DNA of 64,000 nt, taken from contig JAQXGF010000105.1 in assembly GCA_029006155.1 (NCBI GenBank), positions 33,933-97,932 on the forward strand, written 5' to 3'. Origin of the DNA: Lachnospiraceae bacterium (GTDB lineage: Bacteria; Bacillota; Clostridia; Lachnospirales; Lachnospiraceae). Each line of letters opens with the position of its first letter. Positions within the stretch are counted from its first letter, which is position 1. Position numbers and translations under genes: made by a program. Shown piece after piece: positions 55,156 to 63,812 of the stretch. The notes beneath the pieces were generated by a model. It worked only from the letters and a program-made list of their open reading frames with translations, did not search any database and was not told the origin of the DNA.

Positions 55156-57057
55156 TTAATAGGCTCTGACTTCAAACACGCGCACATCCTCGCAGCCGTT
55201 CGTCGCTGTGACATGCAGCACAACGGTATCTGCCTGGATGTCCTCCGGAAGCTTTATCACATTCAGTCTCTGATAATTCCCCGTCACCTTCGTGGTATAG
55301 ACTTCCCTGCCGTCCGCATACAGCTTCAGCTCATAGTCTTTTACCAGCTCTTTTGGTACTCCCTTCGGAATTTTCTCGATAAATGCCTTCGAAAGGGAAA
55401 TGCAATGCTCCTCCGACAGATTCGGGTCAAACGTGAGCCGGATCTCTTCTAAAGCATGCGTCTTGTCGAGCTTCAGGGTCAGTGTCTCGCCCTCCGCCGA
55501 CAGTCCGTCGGAGCACCAGCAGTTCACATGGTCTTTCTCATCTCTGGAAACACCGTTGATGACATGCTCCGGCTCTGCACCTTTTTTATAGGAAGAAGCG
55601 GATACCGTCGCGGATCGTGCCAGATCGTTCGGATCCTCATTTTTACAGCCGATGATGTAGCAGTCATCCTTTAAAAGCTGCTGCCGAAGCTCCTGCATAT
55701 GCTGCTCTCCGACTACCTGCGGCGTACAGCGGTACTTTGCTGCCAGTGCGGCTGCCGTACCCGCTGCCTGACCACCGACCGCGCAGGTCCCCATGACACG
55801 GGTAGAACCCATCGCCAGCTTGGAAGCGCCGATGATCCTTCCGACCATCATCATATTCCGGATCGTCTTGGAACAGTAACAGCCATACGGGATACCATAC
55901 AATCCGTCAAAGCTGCGCACCTTGGACGGAATCTGACCCTTTGCCCGCAGTCCGCCTGCTGTGTGCTCATCCATCGGCCAGCCGCCATAGGCCACATCCT
56001 GATCCGTCACACGGTTTGCACGGATGTCATTTTCTGTCAGTGTCTCGACTCCTTCCAGCCTGCGTCCCTCACGGATGCCCGGCTGATTGCCGACCCATAC
56101 GAGCTCATAATTTTCTGCGCCGTGATCCCCGCGGTTCTTGATGTGATCCCATACACCGTATACACAGCGGTACAGCTCATAGTGCAGATCCTCCGCCTGC
56201 TTGATAATATCGTCCCAGTCACCGCCGAGCTCGATCCACCAGTAGCCGGACTGTGTATCATATTTTTCCACCAGCTGATCCCGGTGATCCTCATACGACT
56301 CATCCGGCCCTAACACTACGACTTTATCCGCGTCATGGTACACGGTAATATTGCCGTGATAGCGATACTCCAGATCGTCCTCATCAAACGTATACGCCCA
56401 CTCCGGTTTTACAAACTTGACCGGATGTCCGGTATCCCTTGCATTGAACATGATCGTATTGCCCATCGTCTCGCCGGAGACCTGATCGCGTGCGCTCGGC
56501 TCATGATAAGCTGCCTTGTCCTCACACCCGATCCGGTACTCTGCCCCTGCAAAATAGCCGAGGCTTCCATTTCCGGTCGCATCGATGTAGACGTTCGCCT
56601 GCATCCGATAAGTGCTCTCGGTCGTACTCTGATAGCACTCCACCCATTTGATCTCACTGCCATCGGACTTTACATGGATCATGACCGTATTCAGGTAGAC
56701 ATCCAGATGCTCTGTCTCCATCGCTGTCGACCAGAGCACACCATCCCAGATGGAAAAGTTGTGGTCGTAATTCAAATACTGGTTGTGCAGCTGCATCTCC
56801 ATCATGATACCGGTCTCCACTGCGTTTTCTTTTCCCCAGTGGCAGGAAGCACCGGCGACATGCATCCGGATCTCCGAGCTGCCGTTTCCGCCAAATACAC
56901 TGCGCTCCTGTATGATCGCGGTATGCGCACCGTTTCTCGCGGATGCGATCGCCGCACACAGTCCGCTCATGCCGCCGCCCACGACGATGACATCATAGTT
57001 CTTTTCGATTGGTCCTTTTTCTTTGTAGTCAGGGATTTCATGTATGTACTCTTTCAT
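55156..57057 (-). CDS. FAD-dependent oxidoreductase with C-terminal discoidin-like domain
   Basis: 633 residues. The FAD_oxidored core covers about 1-480: VVGGGMSGLCAAIASARNG, SVFGGNGSSEIRMHVAGA, YIDATGNGSLGYFAGAEY and TRVMGTCAVGGQAAGTA. The C-terminal 150 residues (ATVSASSYKKGAEPEHVINGV...FEVRAY) resemble a galactose-binding/discoidin (F5/8 type C) fold, usually found on secreted carbohydrate enzymes. No signal peptide is present, so this one should be cytoplasmic. Genes before it encode a sugar-type ABC importer, which suggests oxidation of an imported sugar or glycoside. The start follows a good ribosome-binding site in AAGGAG. Confidence 0.85.
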   Translation of the reverse strand: MKEYIHEIPDYKEKGPIEKNYDVIVVGGGMSGLCAAIASARNGAHTAIIQERSVFGGNGSSEIRMHVAGASCHWGKENAVETGIMMEMQLHNQYLNYDHNFSIWDGVLWSTAMETEHLDVYLNTVMIHVKSDGSEIKWVECYQSTTESTYRMQANVYIDATGNGSLGYFAGAEYRIGCEDKAAYHEPSARDQVSGETMGNTIMFNARDTGHPVKFVKPEWAYTFDEDDLEYRYHGNITVYHDADKVVVLGPDESYEDHRDQLVEKYDTQSGYWWIELGGDWDDIIKQAEDLHYELYRCVYGVWDHIKNRGDHGAENYELVWVGNQPGIREGRRLEGVETLTENDIRANRVTDQDVAYGGWPMDEHTAGGLRAKGQIPSKVRSFDGLYGIPYGCYCSKTIRNMMMVGRIIGASKLAMGSTRVMGTCAVGGQAAGTAAALAAKYRCTPQVVGEQHMQELRQQLLKDDCYIIGCKNEDPNDLARSATVSASSYKKGAEPEHVINGVSRDEKDHVNCWCSDGLSAEGETLTLKLDKTHALEEIRLTFDPNLSEEHCISLSKAFIEKIPKGVPKELVKDYELKLYADGREVYTTKVTGNYQRLNVIKLPEDIQADTVVLHVTATNGCEDVRVFEVRAY

Positions 57058-57084
57058 TTTGTAACTCCTTTCGCCATCGGCGTA

Positions 57085-57927
57085 TCAGCCCTTTACCGCA
57101 CCTGCGGTCAGACCGGATACCAGCTGCTTTCCAAGCACAGTGAACACAATCAGGATCGGGACAATCGCTACGGTAGCCGCAGCAGTCAGCGGTCCCCACT
57201 CCTGTCCGAATACACCCAGATAATCATAGATCGCCATCTGGATATTTTTAAATTTCTCTCCATTTACCATAACAGAAGTCGTAATATACTCGTTCCAGGA
57301 ACCGATGAAGATAAAAATGCTTGCCGCTGCAAACGACGGCTTGAGCATCGGTGGAATCAGTCTTGTCACGACATAGAACTGGCTGCAGCCGTCAATTGCC
57401 GCCGACTCTTCGATCTCATACGGTACCGCCCGGATCCCGGCGATCAGAAGCCAGATACAAAGCGGAAGATTGTAAGCGGTATACAAAAGCGGCATCGTGT
57501 ACCAGTGGTTTGCCAGATGCAGTTTCATCATCAGCAGGTAGTTCGGGATCAGCAGGACGGAACTTCCGGTCGAAAGCGGGATACCGATGACGACCAGATA
57601 GAACCAGAATTCTCTCGTCCGGAATACCCGTCTGGAAAATCCATAGGATGCAAGATATCCGAGCACGAGTCCCAGAATAATCGCCGCCGCTGAGTAGAGC
57701 ACACTGTTGAGCAGGCTGCGCAGCAGGCCGGAAGCAAATACCCGGCGGTAGTGCGCTAAGGTCACCGTAAAGCCGAACAGCTTTGGCGGGTATGCGTTGA
57801 TCTCATTTAATGGTTTTAAGGAAGTCACAATGCCCCAGTAGATCGGAGTCAGACTGACAATGGCGATCACGATCAGCACCAGAATCTCGACTACCCCTAT
57901 TATTTTCTTTTTGGTTGTCTGTCGCAT
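57085..57927 (-). CDS. Sugar ABC transporter permease (MalG-like)
   Basis: 280 residues, six membrane segments. The ATPase-coupling loop EESAAIDGCSQFYVVTRLIPP matches the EAA motif of CUT1 permeases. N-terminal TPIYWGIVTSLKPLNEINAYPP is typical of MalG-like subunits. It forms the channel with the MalF-like permease encoded 11 bases upstream. No ATPase gene is in the operon, so a shared housekeeping ATPase (MsmK type) is probably used. Confidence 0.92.
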   Translation of the reverse strand: MRQTTKKKIIGVVEILVLIVIAIVSLTPIYWGIVTSLKPLNEINAYPPKLFGFTVTLAHYRRVFASGLLRSLLNSVLYSAAAIILGLVLGYLASYGFSRRVFRTREFWFYLVVIGIPLSTGSSVLLIPNYLLMMKLHLANHWYTMPLLYTAYNLPLCIWLLIAGIRAVPYEIEESAAIDGCSQFYVVTRLIPPMLKPSFAAASIFIFIGSWNEYITTSVMVNGEKFKNIQMAIYDYLGVFGQEWGPLTAAATVAIVPILIVFTVLGKQLVSGLTAGAVKG

Positions 57928-57937
57928 GTCGTCCTCC

Positions 57938-58810
57938 TTAAATCCGGTAATTACTTACCTTGATGTAAAGTACAATAATCAGGGAAGTGATCAGCATAAT
58001 CAGCACGGAAAGCGCTGCCGATGTGCCGAACTTGTAATACTGAAAACCGAGGTTGTACTGATACAGCGTAATGACGTTGGTCGCATTGCTCGGACCTCCG
58101 CCGGTCAGTACCTTCGGAACCGTATTGTTTGTAAAGTTACTGATCGTCAGGACGATCGTGGAAAGCAATACCGATGATTTGATCAGCGGAAGCTTTATGT
58201 AGATCAAAAGCTGGAACGGAGACGCCCCGTCTACCTTTGCCGCCTCGATCAGTCCTCCGTCCAGACCTTTTAATCCTGCCAGAATCATGATCATTGCATA
58301 TCCGACCAGTCGCCATACCATGACAAAGATCAAAGCGATGATCGCCGGGACTTTGTTTTGTACGACGTATATCGGATCAAGCCCGAGCATGCGCAGGATC
58401 ATATTGAACAGTCCGAGATCTCCATGGAACAGCCATCTCCAGAGCAGTCCTGCAACGACCATGGAAATGACCCACGGTACCAGGCCGAGCATCTCGATCA
58501 GATAAGCAAAAAATCCGGTCTTGCGGTCAATCCACAGTGCCATCGCCAGACCGAGCAGTACAGACAGCAGGGTCGATATCAGCGTAATTCCAAGTGTGAG
58601 CAGCAGCGAATCCTGTACTTTGCGGTCAGTCAGAAGTGTTACATAATTTTTCATTCCGACGAATCCGCCGTTTACCAGATAATCCAGTTTGAAAAGGCTG
58701 CAGTATACGGTATAAAACAGCGGCAGAATCAGACACAAAATCAGAACTGCCATTGCCGGGGCAATATAAAATCCGGAAAGATTTCTATGTTTTGTCAATG
58801 ATTTCTTCAC
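57938..58810 (-). CDS. Sugar ABC transporter permease (MalF-like)
   Basis: 290 residues, six membrane segments; EAA-type loop is IEAAKVDGASPFQLLIYIKLPLI-like (GLIEAAKVDGASPFQ). First membrane helix APAMAVLILCLILPLFYTVY. CUT1 family partner of the MalG-like permease. It lies 75 bases after the binding-protein gene. Confidence 0.92.
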   Translation of the reverse strand: MKKSLTKHRNLSGFYIAPAMAVLILCLILPLFYTVYCSLFKLDYLVNGGFVGMKNYVTLLTDRKVQDSLLLTLGITLISTLLSVLLGLAMALWIDRKTGFFAYLIEMLGLVPWVISMVVAGLLWRWLFHGDLGLFNMILRMLGLDPIYVVQNKVPAIIALIFVMVWRLVGYAMIMILAGLKGLDGGLIEAAKVDGASPFQLLIYIKLPLIKSSVLLSTIVLTISNFTNNTVPKVLTGGGPSNATNVITLYQYNLGFQYYKFGTSAALSVLIMLITSLIIVLYIKVSNYRI

Positions 58811-58885
58811 GTTCTCGTTCCTCCGTCCAGCATTTGACCTGTGAATAGTCAGTGGGGGATATGCTCCCCCACCAACAGTCTCTTA

Positions 58886-60154
58886 TTAGCGATCATTTGC
58901 CGTATTAAAATTATCTTCGCATTCTTTCAGTACATCCATCGGATCTGCGCCATCCGTTACTACCTTCTGAACAGCCGGGTTCAGATCGTATTTCCATCCT
59001 ACGAACGGCATCTCATTCGACGGCATCCATCCTTCATCAAACGCCTGAATCATCGTCTGCAGATAACGGTTGCTGTCGTTGATCTCCAGATTCTCTACGG
59101 TAGACTTCCGGCACGGAGCCTGTCCGCCAAGCTCTACCCATTTCTGGTCGGATTCCGGTGAATACATCTTCTCCAGGAATTTTCCTGCCATCTCTTTGTT
59201 GTCAGAACCGGACCAGACACCAGCGAACCATCCGTCGATGATCGTGTTGCCCGGAATCGTTGTGATCTGGATCGTCGATCCGTCAAAGGTCGCCGCATCT
59301 CTTACCGTAGAAAGACGTACGCCGGAGCCGATACTCATCGCATATTTTCCAGATGCAAATTCGGTGTACAGATCCTCGATGGAAGTATTGACACTCTCCT
59401 TCGGAGTCACACCGTTGTTGATGCAGTCTACGGTCCAGTTGACCGCTTCTACACCGGTATCGTTCGCCCAGTTCGCGGTACCGTCCTCATTGAACAGGGA
59501 TCCCTGCTTGTCAACAATGTAGTTCAGAAGCAGCTGCGGGTCATTGCTCTCGGTCGCAAACGACTGGCCAAGACCATAACGCATCTGCCCGGTCGCCTCA
59601 TCCTCTCCGGTAAGCGCTGTCGCACAGGCTACGATATCGTCCCAGGTCTTCGGAACTTCCAGACCTGCATCCTTCAGCAAATCTTCACGATAGTAGAGCA
59701 CGATGCAGTTCTTATTCAGTGTCAGGGTGTAATGCTTGCCATCCTTCTCACCAAATTTGAAATAAGCATCATCGACATCTGCGATCTCGTCCTCACTCCA
59801 GTCGCCGAGGAAAAGATTCTCCAGCGGCTCCAGCGCGCCTGCATTTAACACACCGCAAAGCTCGTCTCTCGCACACCAGATGATATCCGGTGCATCTCCG
59901 GATGTCGTCGCTGCCAGGAACTTCGCTGTCATCGTATTCCAGTCCTGCGGCTCTACGACTACCTTCACGCCTTCATTCTCCGCCTCGAATTCATCGATCA
60001 TCTGGGAGAGTGCTACGGAACGTCCATTCTCCGTGTTCGTCGGGTCGAGGAACGTCCACATACGGATCGTCGTATCCTCTGCCATCGCGGTCATCGTCAT
60101 ACATCCCATGCCGAGTGCTGCTGTCATCAGTGCTACCACCAATTTCTTCTTCAT
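58886..60154 (-). CDS. Sugar ABC transporter extracellular binding protein
   Basis: 422 residues of the bacterial extracellular solute-binding family 1. A signal peptide (MKKKLVVALMTAALGMG) is followed by RMWTFLDPTNTENGR. GMGC resembles a lipobox but lacks Leu at -3, so lipid anchoring is uncertain; cleavage after AMA is an alternative. VVEPQDWNTMTAKF, APDIIWCARDE and KFLEKMYSPE are family-like. The ligand is probably a sugar or oligosaccharide, unassigned. It is the first gene of the operon, driven by the promoter at 60225-60254. Confidence 0.92.
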   Translation of the reverse strand: MKKKLVVALMTAALGMGCMTMTAMAEDTTIRMWTFLDPTNTENGRSVALSQMIDEFEAENEGVKVVVEPQDWNTMTAKFLAATTSGDAPDIIWCARDELCGVLNAGALEPLENLFLGDWSEDEIADVDDAYFKFGEKDGKHYTLTLNKNCIVLYYREDLLKDAGLEVPKTWDDIVACATALTGEDEATGQMRYGLGQSFATESNDPQLLLNYIVDKQGSLFNEDGTANWANDTGVEAVNWTVDCINNGVTPKESVNTSIEDLYTEFASGKYAMSIGSGVRLSTVRDAATFDGSTIQITTIPGNTIIDGWFAGVWSGSDNKEMAGKFLEKMYSPESDQKWVELGGQAPCRKSTVENLEINDSNRYLQTMIQAFDEGWMPSNEMPFVGWKYDLNPAVQKVVTDGADPMDVLKECEDNFNTANDR

Positions 60155-60185
60155 ACTGCTACCTCCATTACGTTTATTTTGCTCT

Positions 60186-60254
60186 GCAATTCAACCCCCT
60201 GAATTGCTTTCTCTTGATGACTAGAGTATAGCACTTTTCCCTGACTTCTGTCAA
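60186..60254 (-). promoter_or_regulatory. Sugar/FAD operon promoter with downstream inverted repeat
   Basis: TTGACA (60249-60254), an 18-bp spacer and TATACT (60225-60230) on the minus strand. Just past the start point a perfect 7-bp dyad GCAATTC/GAATTGC (60186-60192 and 60201-60207) is well placed as an operator for the ROK repressor or as a leader hairpin. Confidence 0.75.
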
Positions 60255-60351
60255 TACTTTTATTAATCCTTTTATAATACATGTAAAAATATCTATTATT
60301 TTCTCTATTTTTTGTTTTTTCTTGTATTTTTTGTCAATGTAAAATCCATGT

Positions 60352-60403
60352 AAAAGGCCGCCACAGAAAATACCATCCATCTGTGTATTTCCTGCAGCGG
60401 CCT
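60352..60403 (-). terminator. Intrinsic terminator of the ROK gene
   Basis: AGGCCGC and GCGGCCT outer arms with an inner CAGGAAATAC/GTATTTTCTG stem, ending in TTTTA on the minus strand. It separates the regulator unit from the transporter operon. Together with the promoter it fills the 274-bp gap 60155-60428. Confidence 0.85.
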
Positions 60404-60428
60404 CTGTCAGCCGTCTCATTATTCTGTT

Positions 60429-61580
60429 TTATGCTCCGCCTGTCTGCTCCGAATGCAGATTCTCCACATACCGGTCCAGCATGTAGCAGGCCGCCCCGAT
60501 CGCGGAGCTTCCCTGCTGGTACGGATCGACAGTCAGATAGGAAAAATCAAAATCCGTCACATTATACACTCGAAGGTGCGCCTCGAGCTGTGCCATGTAC
60601 GGCGTGAGGTACCGCCCGACCTTTCCGCCTAAGATAATATCACAGTCAAACGCGATCCGGATATTCGCCGTCTGCCGCGCAAGGTATTCCAGATATTCTT
60701 CCCAGCGCTCTTTATATTCCGGATCCCCTGCTTCCAGCCGCTCAAAGAACTGTTCCAGTGCATACGCCCCGTGCTCGGTCAGCACTTCCGAGGAACAGTA
60801 TGCGTTCAGACAGCCCTGTTTCCCACAGCAGCACATCCGCCCGCCCGGCTGTACGATCGTATGTCCAAATTCCCCTCCGCGGAAATTGTCTCCCTTATAA
60901 ATTTTCCCGTCGATGAACACTGCTCCGCGGACGGTATCGCTCAAAGCCAGATAGACGGCGCTTTTCTGCTCCGCGTTTAAGACTGCATAAGCCGAACAGT
61001 TCGCGCTGCTCTCACAGCAAAATTCATGCGGAATGTATTTGGAGAAATGCCGGATGCTGACATTTTCCACCCCAAGCTCATGTGACTCCCGCAGCATGCC
61101 GAGGTCGTGGTCGATGATGCCCGGAACGGAGATCCCGACTCCTGCCAGCCGCGTCGTTCCTTTCGCCGTGATCCCATTTTTCCGAAGCAGCTCGCCGACC
61201 ACCTCGCCCAGCCTGGAATAATATTCCTGTGTGTTTGCATAGGAAAGTGTCTTTCGTTCGAGGCAAACCAGCTTCTGATCCAGATCCACCAGTACAAAAC
61301 AGATATCGTCCTTGGTGATCTCAATACCTGCCGCGCAGCAGAAGCCTTCCTTAATCTTTAATACCTTTGCCTTTCTGCCACCGGTCGATCCGTACTCTCC
61401 CGCCTCACAGACCATGCCAAGCTCCATCAGCTCCGTGACATTCTGAAAGACCGTGGGAAGGCTGAAGCCAAGTGCCACCGCCAGCTCCTGCCTGGATACT
61501 TTTTCATGCTTCAATATATATTGAACAATTTTAATTTTATTCTGCCGTTTTATCTCTACATTACTGTTTGTCGTCCTCAT
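60429..61580 (-). CDS. ROK-family transcriptional repressor
   Basis: 383 residues. The N-terminal winged helix (VSRQELAVALGFSLPTVFQNV) is followed by a ROK sugar-kinase-like domain with GVGISVPGIIDHDLG and the zinc motif CCCGKQGCLNAYC (consensus CxCGxxGCxE; Glu is Asn here). XylR/NagC-type repressors bind a sugar and leave DNA. ATG 61580 has GGAGGG four bases upstream; the Met at 61634 lacks a site. It is encoded just upstream of the sugar ABC operon, its probable target, and downstream of the HTH-less LacI-like protein. Confidence 0.9.
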   Translation of the reverse strand: MRTTNSNVEIKRQNKIKIVQYILKHEKVSRQELAVALGFSLPTVFQNVTELMELGMVCEAGEYGSTGGRKAKVLKIKEGFCCAAGIEITKDDICFVLVDLDQKLVCLERKTLSYANTQEYYSRLGEVVGELLRKNGITAKGTTRLAGVGISVPGIIDHDLGMLRESHELGVENVSIRHFSKYIPHEFCCESSANCSAYAVLNAEQKSAVYLALSDTVRGAVFIDGKIYKGDNFRGGEFGHTIVQPGGRMCCCGKQGCLNAYCSSEVLTEHGAYALEQFFERLEAGDPEYKERWEEYLEYLARQTANIRIAFDCDIILGGKVGRYLTPYMAQLEAHLRVYNVTDFDFSYLTVDPYQQGSSAIGAACYMLDRYVENLHSEQTGGA

Positions 61581-61637
61581 ATCTCCCTCCGGCAGGTGCC
61601 TTCTTCCCTGTCCTGTTTTCTTTGATCCATTCATCCA

Positions 61638-62555
61638 TCAGGCTTTTTCCTCATCTGCGTCATCGGTGCTTCCGATCCTGCGCACAGAAGCTCCTTCGTA
61701 CAGTTCTGCCGGTACGACACTCGTCTGCTGCGGCAGCTCCGGGTGTGCAATGCGTTGCATCATAATCTTTCCCGCTCGTTTCCCGATCTCCTTTTTATGC
61801 ACATCGATGCTCGTGAGTACCGGCGTCAGATATTCGGTCAGCATTCCTCTCTCATACGCCAGTACCGACACATCATCCGGCACACGCAGGCGCTGCTCAT
61901 ACAGATACCCGAGCACGCCCGCTGCGATCGTATCGCTTCCCGCAAAGATCGCAGTCGGACGAAGCTTCCGGTTCTCATAGGCCATCTTCGTCGCCCAGTA
62001 GCCGCCATCTCCGGAAAATTCACTCTGCACGCACCATTTTTCACTGACCTGCTTCGATATCTCATCAAATGCCTTCTGCAGTCCCTGCTCCTTTGGCAGC
62101 GTCGTCGCGCTGTTCGCCGGACCATTGATAAATAAAATATCCCGATGTCCCCGCTCCAGCAAATATTTGATTCCTTTATACACGCAATCCTTATAATCAG
62201 AAGTCACATAGTCAAGCTTCGGATGATCCCTCCCGATCAGCACCGTCGGCAGCTCATAGCGCTGCACCAGCCGGATCAGGCTCTCCCGGTAAACGCCGCC
62301 TATGATAAAAACGCCATCTACGAGATGCTCCTTCAGGATCTGTGGCACCCGAATATTCGAAGCCATCGCATCTACCCGCTCCACAATAAATGCACAATGG
62401 TTCTTCACCATCTCCTTCTGCAATCCGACCTCTATATCATGATAATAATTTTCACACATCGCATCAAACGTATTGCGCCATGTCTCCTTTGTCCCACAGG
62501 TGATAATCACGCCAATCTGCCTTCTCATTTCCCCGTTTTGCTCAAACTCCTGCAT
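61638..62555 (-). CDS. LacI-type sugar-sensing protein lacking a DNA-binding domain
   Basis: 305 residues. From residue 13 on it is a full LacI/GalR effector domain: RRQIGVIITC, DGVFIIGGVYRES, VLIGRDHPKLDYVTSD, FAGSDTIAAGVLGYLYE, VLAYERGMLTEYLTPVLTSIDVHKKEIG. The usual 50-residue HTH and hinge helix are absent: a promoter (62628-62657) occupies that DNA instead, and the start has AAAGGGG seven bases upstream. So it probably cannot bind DNA alone. It may act with the ROK repressor encoded next, or as a cytoplasmic sugar sensor. It ends just 57 bases before the ROK start, on the same transcript. Confidence 0.85.
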   Translation of the reverse strand: MQEFEQNGEMRRQIGVIITCGTKETWRNTFDAMCENYYHDIEVGLQKEMVKNHCAFIVERVDAMASNIRVPQILKEHLVDGVFIIGGVYRESLIRLVQRYELPTVLIGRDHPKLDYVTSDYKDCVYKGIKYLLERGHRDILFINGPANSATTLPKEQGLQKAFDEISKQVSEKWCVQSEFSGDGGYWATKMAYENRKLRPTAIFAGSDTIAAGVLGYLYEQRLRVPDDVSVLAYERGMLTEYLTPVLTSIDVHKKEIGKRAGKIMMQRIAHPELPQQTSVVPAELYEGASVRRIGSTDDADEEKA

Positions 62556-62627
62556 TGCCGCACCCCTTTGTCTTTCTGCTTTTATTATCCTTATCCCTGT
62601 ACTTCTTATAATAGTTTTATAAAATAT

Positions 62628-62657
62628 ATTGTAAATCACAGGCTGTCACTTTGTCAA
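62628..62657 (-). promoter_or_regulatory. Promoter of the LacI-like/ROK unit
   Basis: TTGACA (62652-62657), an 18-bp spacer and TACAAT (62628-62633) on the minus strand, 11 of 12 consensus. Predicted start about 65 bases upstream of the LacI-like ATG. The 359-bp gap 62556-62914 holds this promoter and the next terminator, and no gene that I can support. Confidence 0.8.
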
Positions 62658-62767
62658 ATACCAAGCGGATATTTGCAGCCTGGTTCGCCGCGGTGTTGTC
62701 CCTGCCGCTCTGCTGACGGAGCTTTGCTGCCTGGCCAGCTTTGCCACCCATTCGAGTGAAAATATGC

Positions 62768-62818
62768 AAAAAGAAGACCGCTGCTTTATAAATGATGTTC
62801 ATTTATAAGGCAGCAGTC
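62768..62818 (-). terminator. Terminator of the Ig-like protein gene
   Basis: GCTGCCTTATAAATGA and TCATTTATAAAGCAGC pair at 15 of 16 positions; the U-tract CTTCTTTTT follows on the minus strand. It lies about 100 bases past the stop. Confidence 0.8.
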
Positions 62819-62914
62819 CAAGCTTTGGTTTACATCCTATTTTATACCTATTTCGCCCTCCGGCGCATCCATTTTTCTCTTTATTTGCAATCCGATTTTT
62901 TTGTAAATAACCCC

Positions 62915-63727
62915 TTACAGCTTCTCCCAGTTCGCCGCTGTATTATCCAGCATGCGATACTTTTTATAGCCTTTATAATACTTGTTGAAATACTTCAGAT
63001 AGGCAGATTTTGATACCTTCTTCGCGGAAGTATCCGTCTTTCCGGTGTAATAAACAGCTTTTGGATTCGATGCTTCGCGCATATGATGCGTCTGTACCAG
63101 CTTATACTTGGAAATCCCAAACAGATTTCCCCACACACCGCCAATATAATTGGTCCATCCGGATGCATACAATGCTTTTGCCTTCGCAGAATAATAAACG
63201 TAAGCACCCATTCCCTTTCCGGCATAGCTGCCTGCCAGTACGACTTTATTGTTCTTTACCGTATAGACATCATAATGTATGATCGCTCCGCCCAATCCCG
63301 TTGGAATCGTAATCAGCTCCGGAACGCCCTTCTTGTCGACGTTGAGCACATAAAATTTTCCGATACTGCCCCTGTTCGCTGCAAGGAACTCCCGGTACAG
63401 CTTTTTGTAGTCGCCTTCCGTGACCGTCACCTTGCATTTGTAAGATTTCTTTCCTACCTTGGCTGTGATCGTCGCAGTCCCGGCCTTTTTAGCTGTGACT
63501 GTTCCGCTCTTCTTGCCAACAGATGCAACCTTCGTATTGCTGCTTGTAAAGGTCGCCTGCTTCGTCGTCCCGGTCACAGAGAGCGCTGCGCTCTGCCCGA
63601 TCGCGAGCTTCAGGCTCTTCTGGCTGATCTGCACGCCCGCCGCCTGCGCCGTCATCCCAAGCGCAAATACAAGGGTCGCCAGAAGTGTCAGAAGCCACAG
63701 ACTTCTTTTGTGTAATGTGTGTTTCAT
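62915..63727 (-). CDS. Secreted protein with bacterial Ig-like (BIG2) domain
   Basis: 270 residues. A signal peptide (MKHTLHKRSLWLLTLLATLV) ends near AQA-AG. A BIG2-type Ig domain follows at about 30-105 (VQISQKSLKLAIGQSAALSV, TFTSSNTKVASVGKKSGTVTA, GTATITAKVGKKSYKCKVTV). The C-terminal 165 residues are basic and Tyr-rich (YYSAKAKALYASGWTNY, YLKYFNKYYKGYKKY) and unrecognised. Likely cell-surface associated. ATG 63727 has GGAGGG seven bases upstream; the longer frame to 63979 was rejected. Confidence 0.85.
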   Translation of the reverse strand: MKHTLHKRSLWLLTLLATLVFALGMTAQAAGVQISQKSLKLAIGQSAALSVTGTTKQATFTSSNTKVASVGKKSGTVTAKKAGTATITAKVGKKSYKCKVTVTEGDYKKLYREFLAANRGSIGKFYVLNVDKKGVPELITIPTGLGGAIIHYDVYTVKNNKVVLAGSYAGKGMGAYVYYSAKAKALYASGWTNYIGGVWGNLFGISKYKLVQTHHMREASNPKAVYYTGKTDTSAKKVSKSAYLKYFNKYYKGYKKYRMLDNTAANWEKL

Positions 63728-63774
63728 TTCTCTTCCCTCCATAATAGCAAAGAATATTTTATTATTATATTGAT

Positions 63775-63802
63775 AATATAACATTTCTATTCTTTTTGTA
63801 AA
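63775..63802 (-). promoter_or_regulatory. Promoter of the Ig-like protein gene
   Basis: TTTACA (63797-63802), a 16-bp spacer and TATATT (63775-63780) on the minus strand. It lies just past the pflA stop. Confidence 0.65.
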
Positions 63803-63812
63803 GCATTTCCTG

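Noticed and set aside
53526..55169. Long plus-strand frame opposite the FAD oxidoreductase
   Set aside because: Antisense shadow; composition is unlike a real protein and it crosses a strong terminator.
62660..62800. Relic of a LacI HTH upstream of the HTH-less protein (a VAKLA...SSVSRA-like stretch in another frame)
   Set aside because: The resemblance is short, distance to the effector domain does not fit, and a consensus promoter lies between them. Left as a curiosity.
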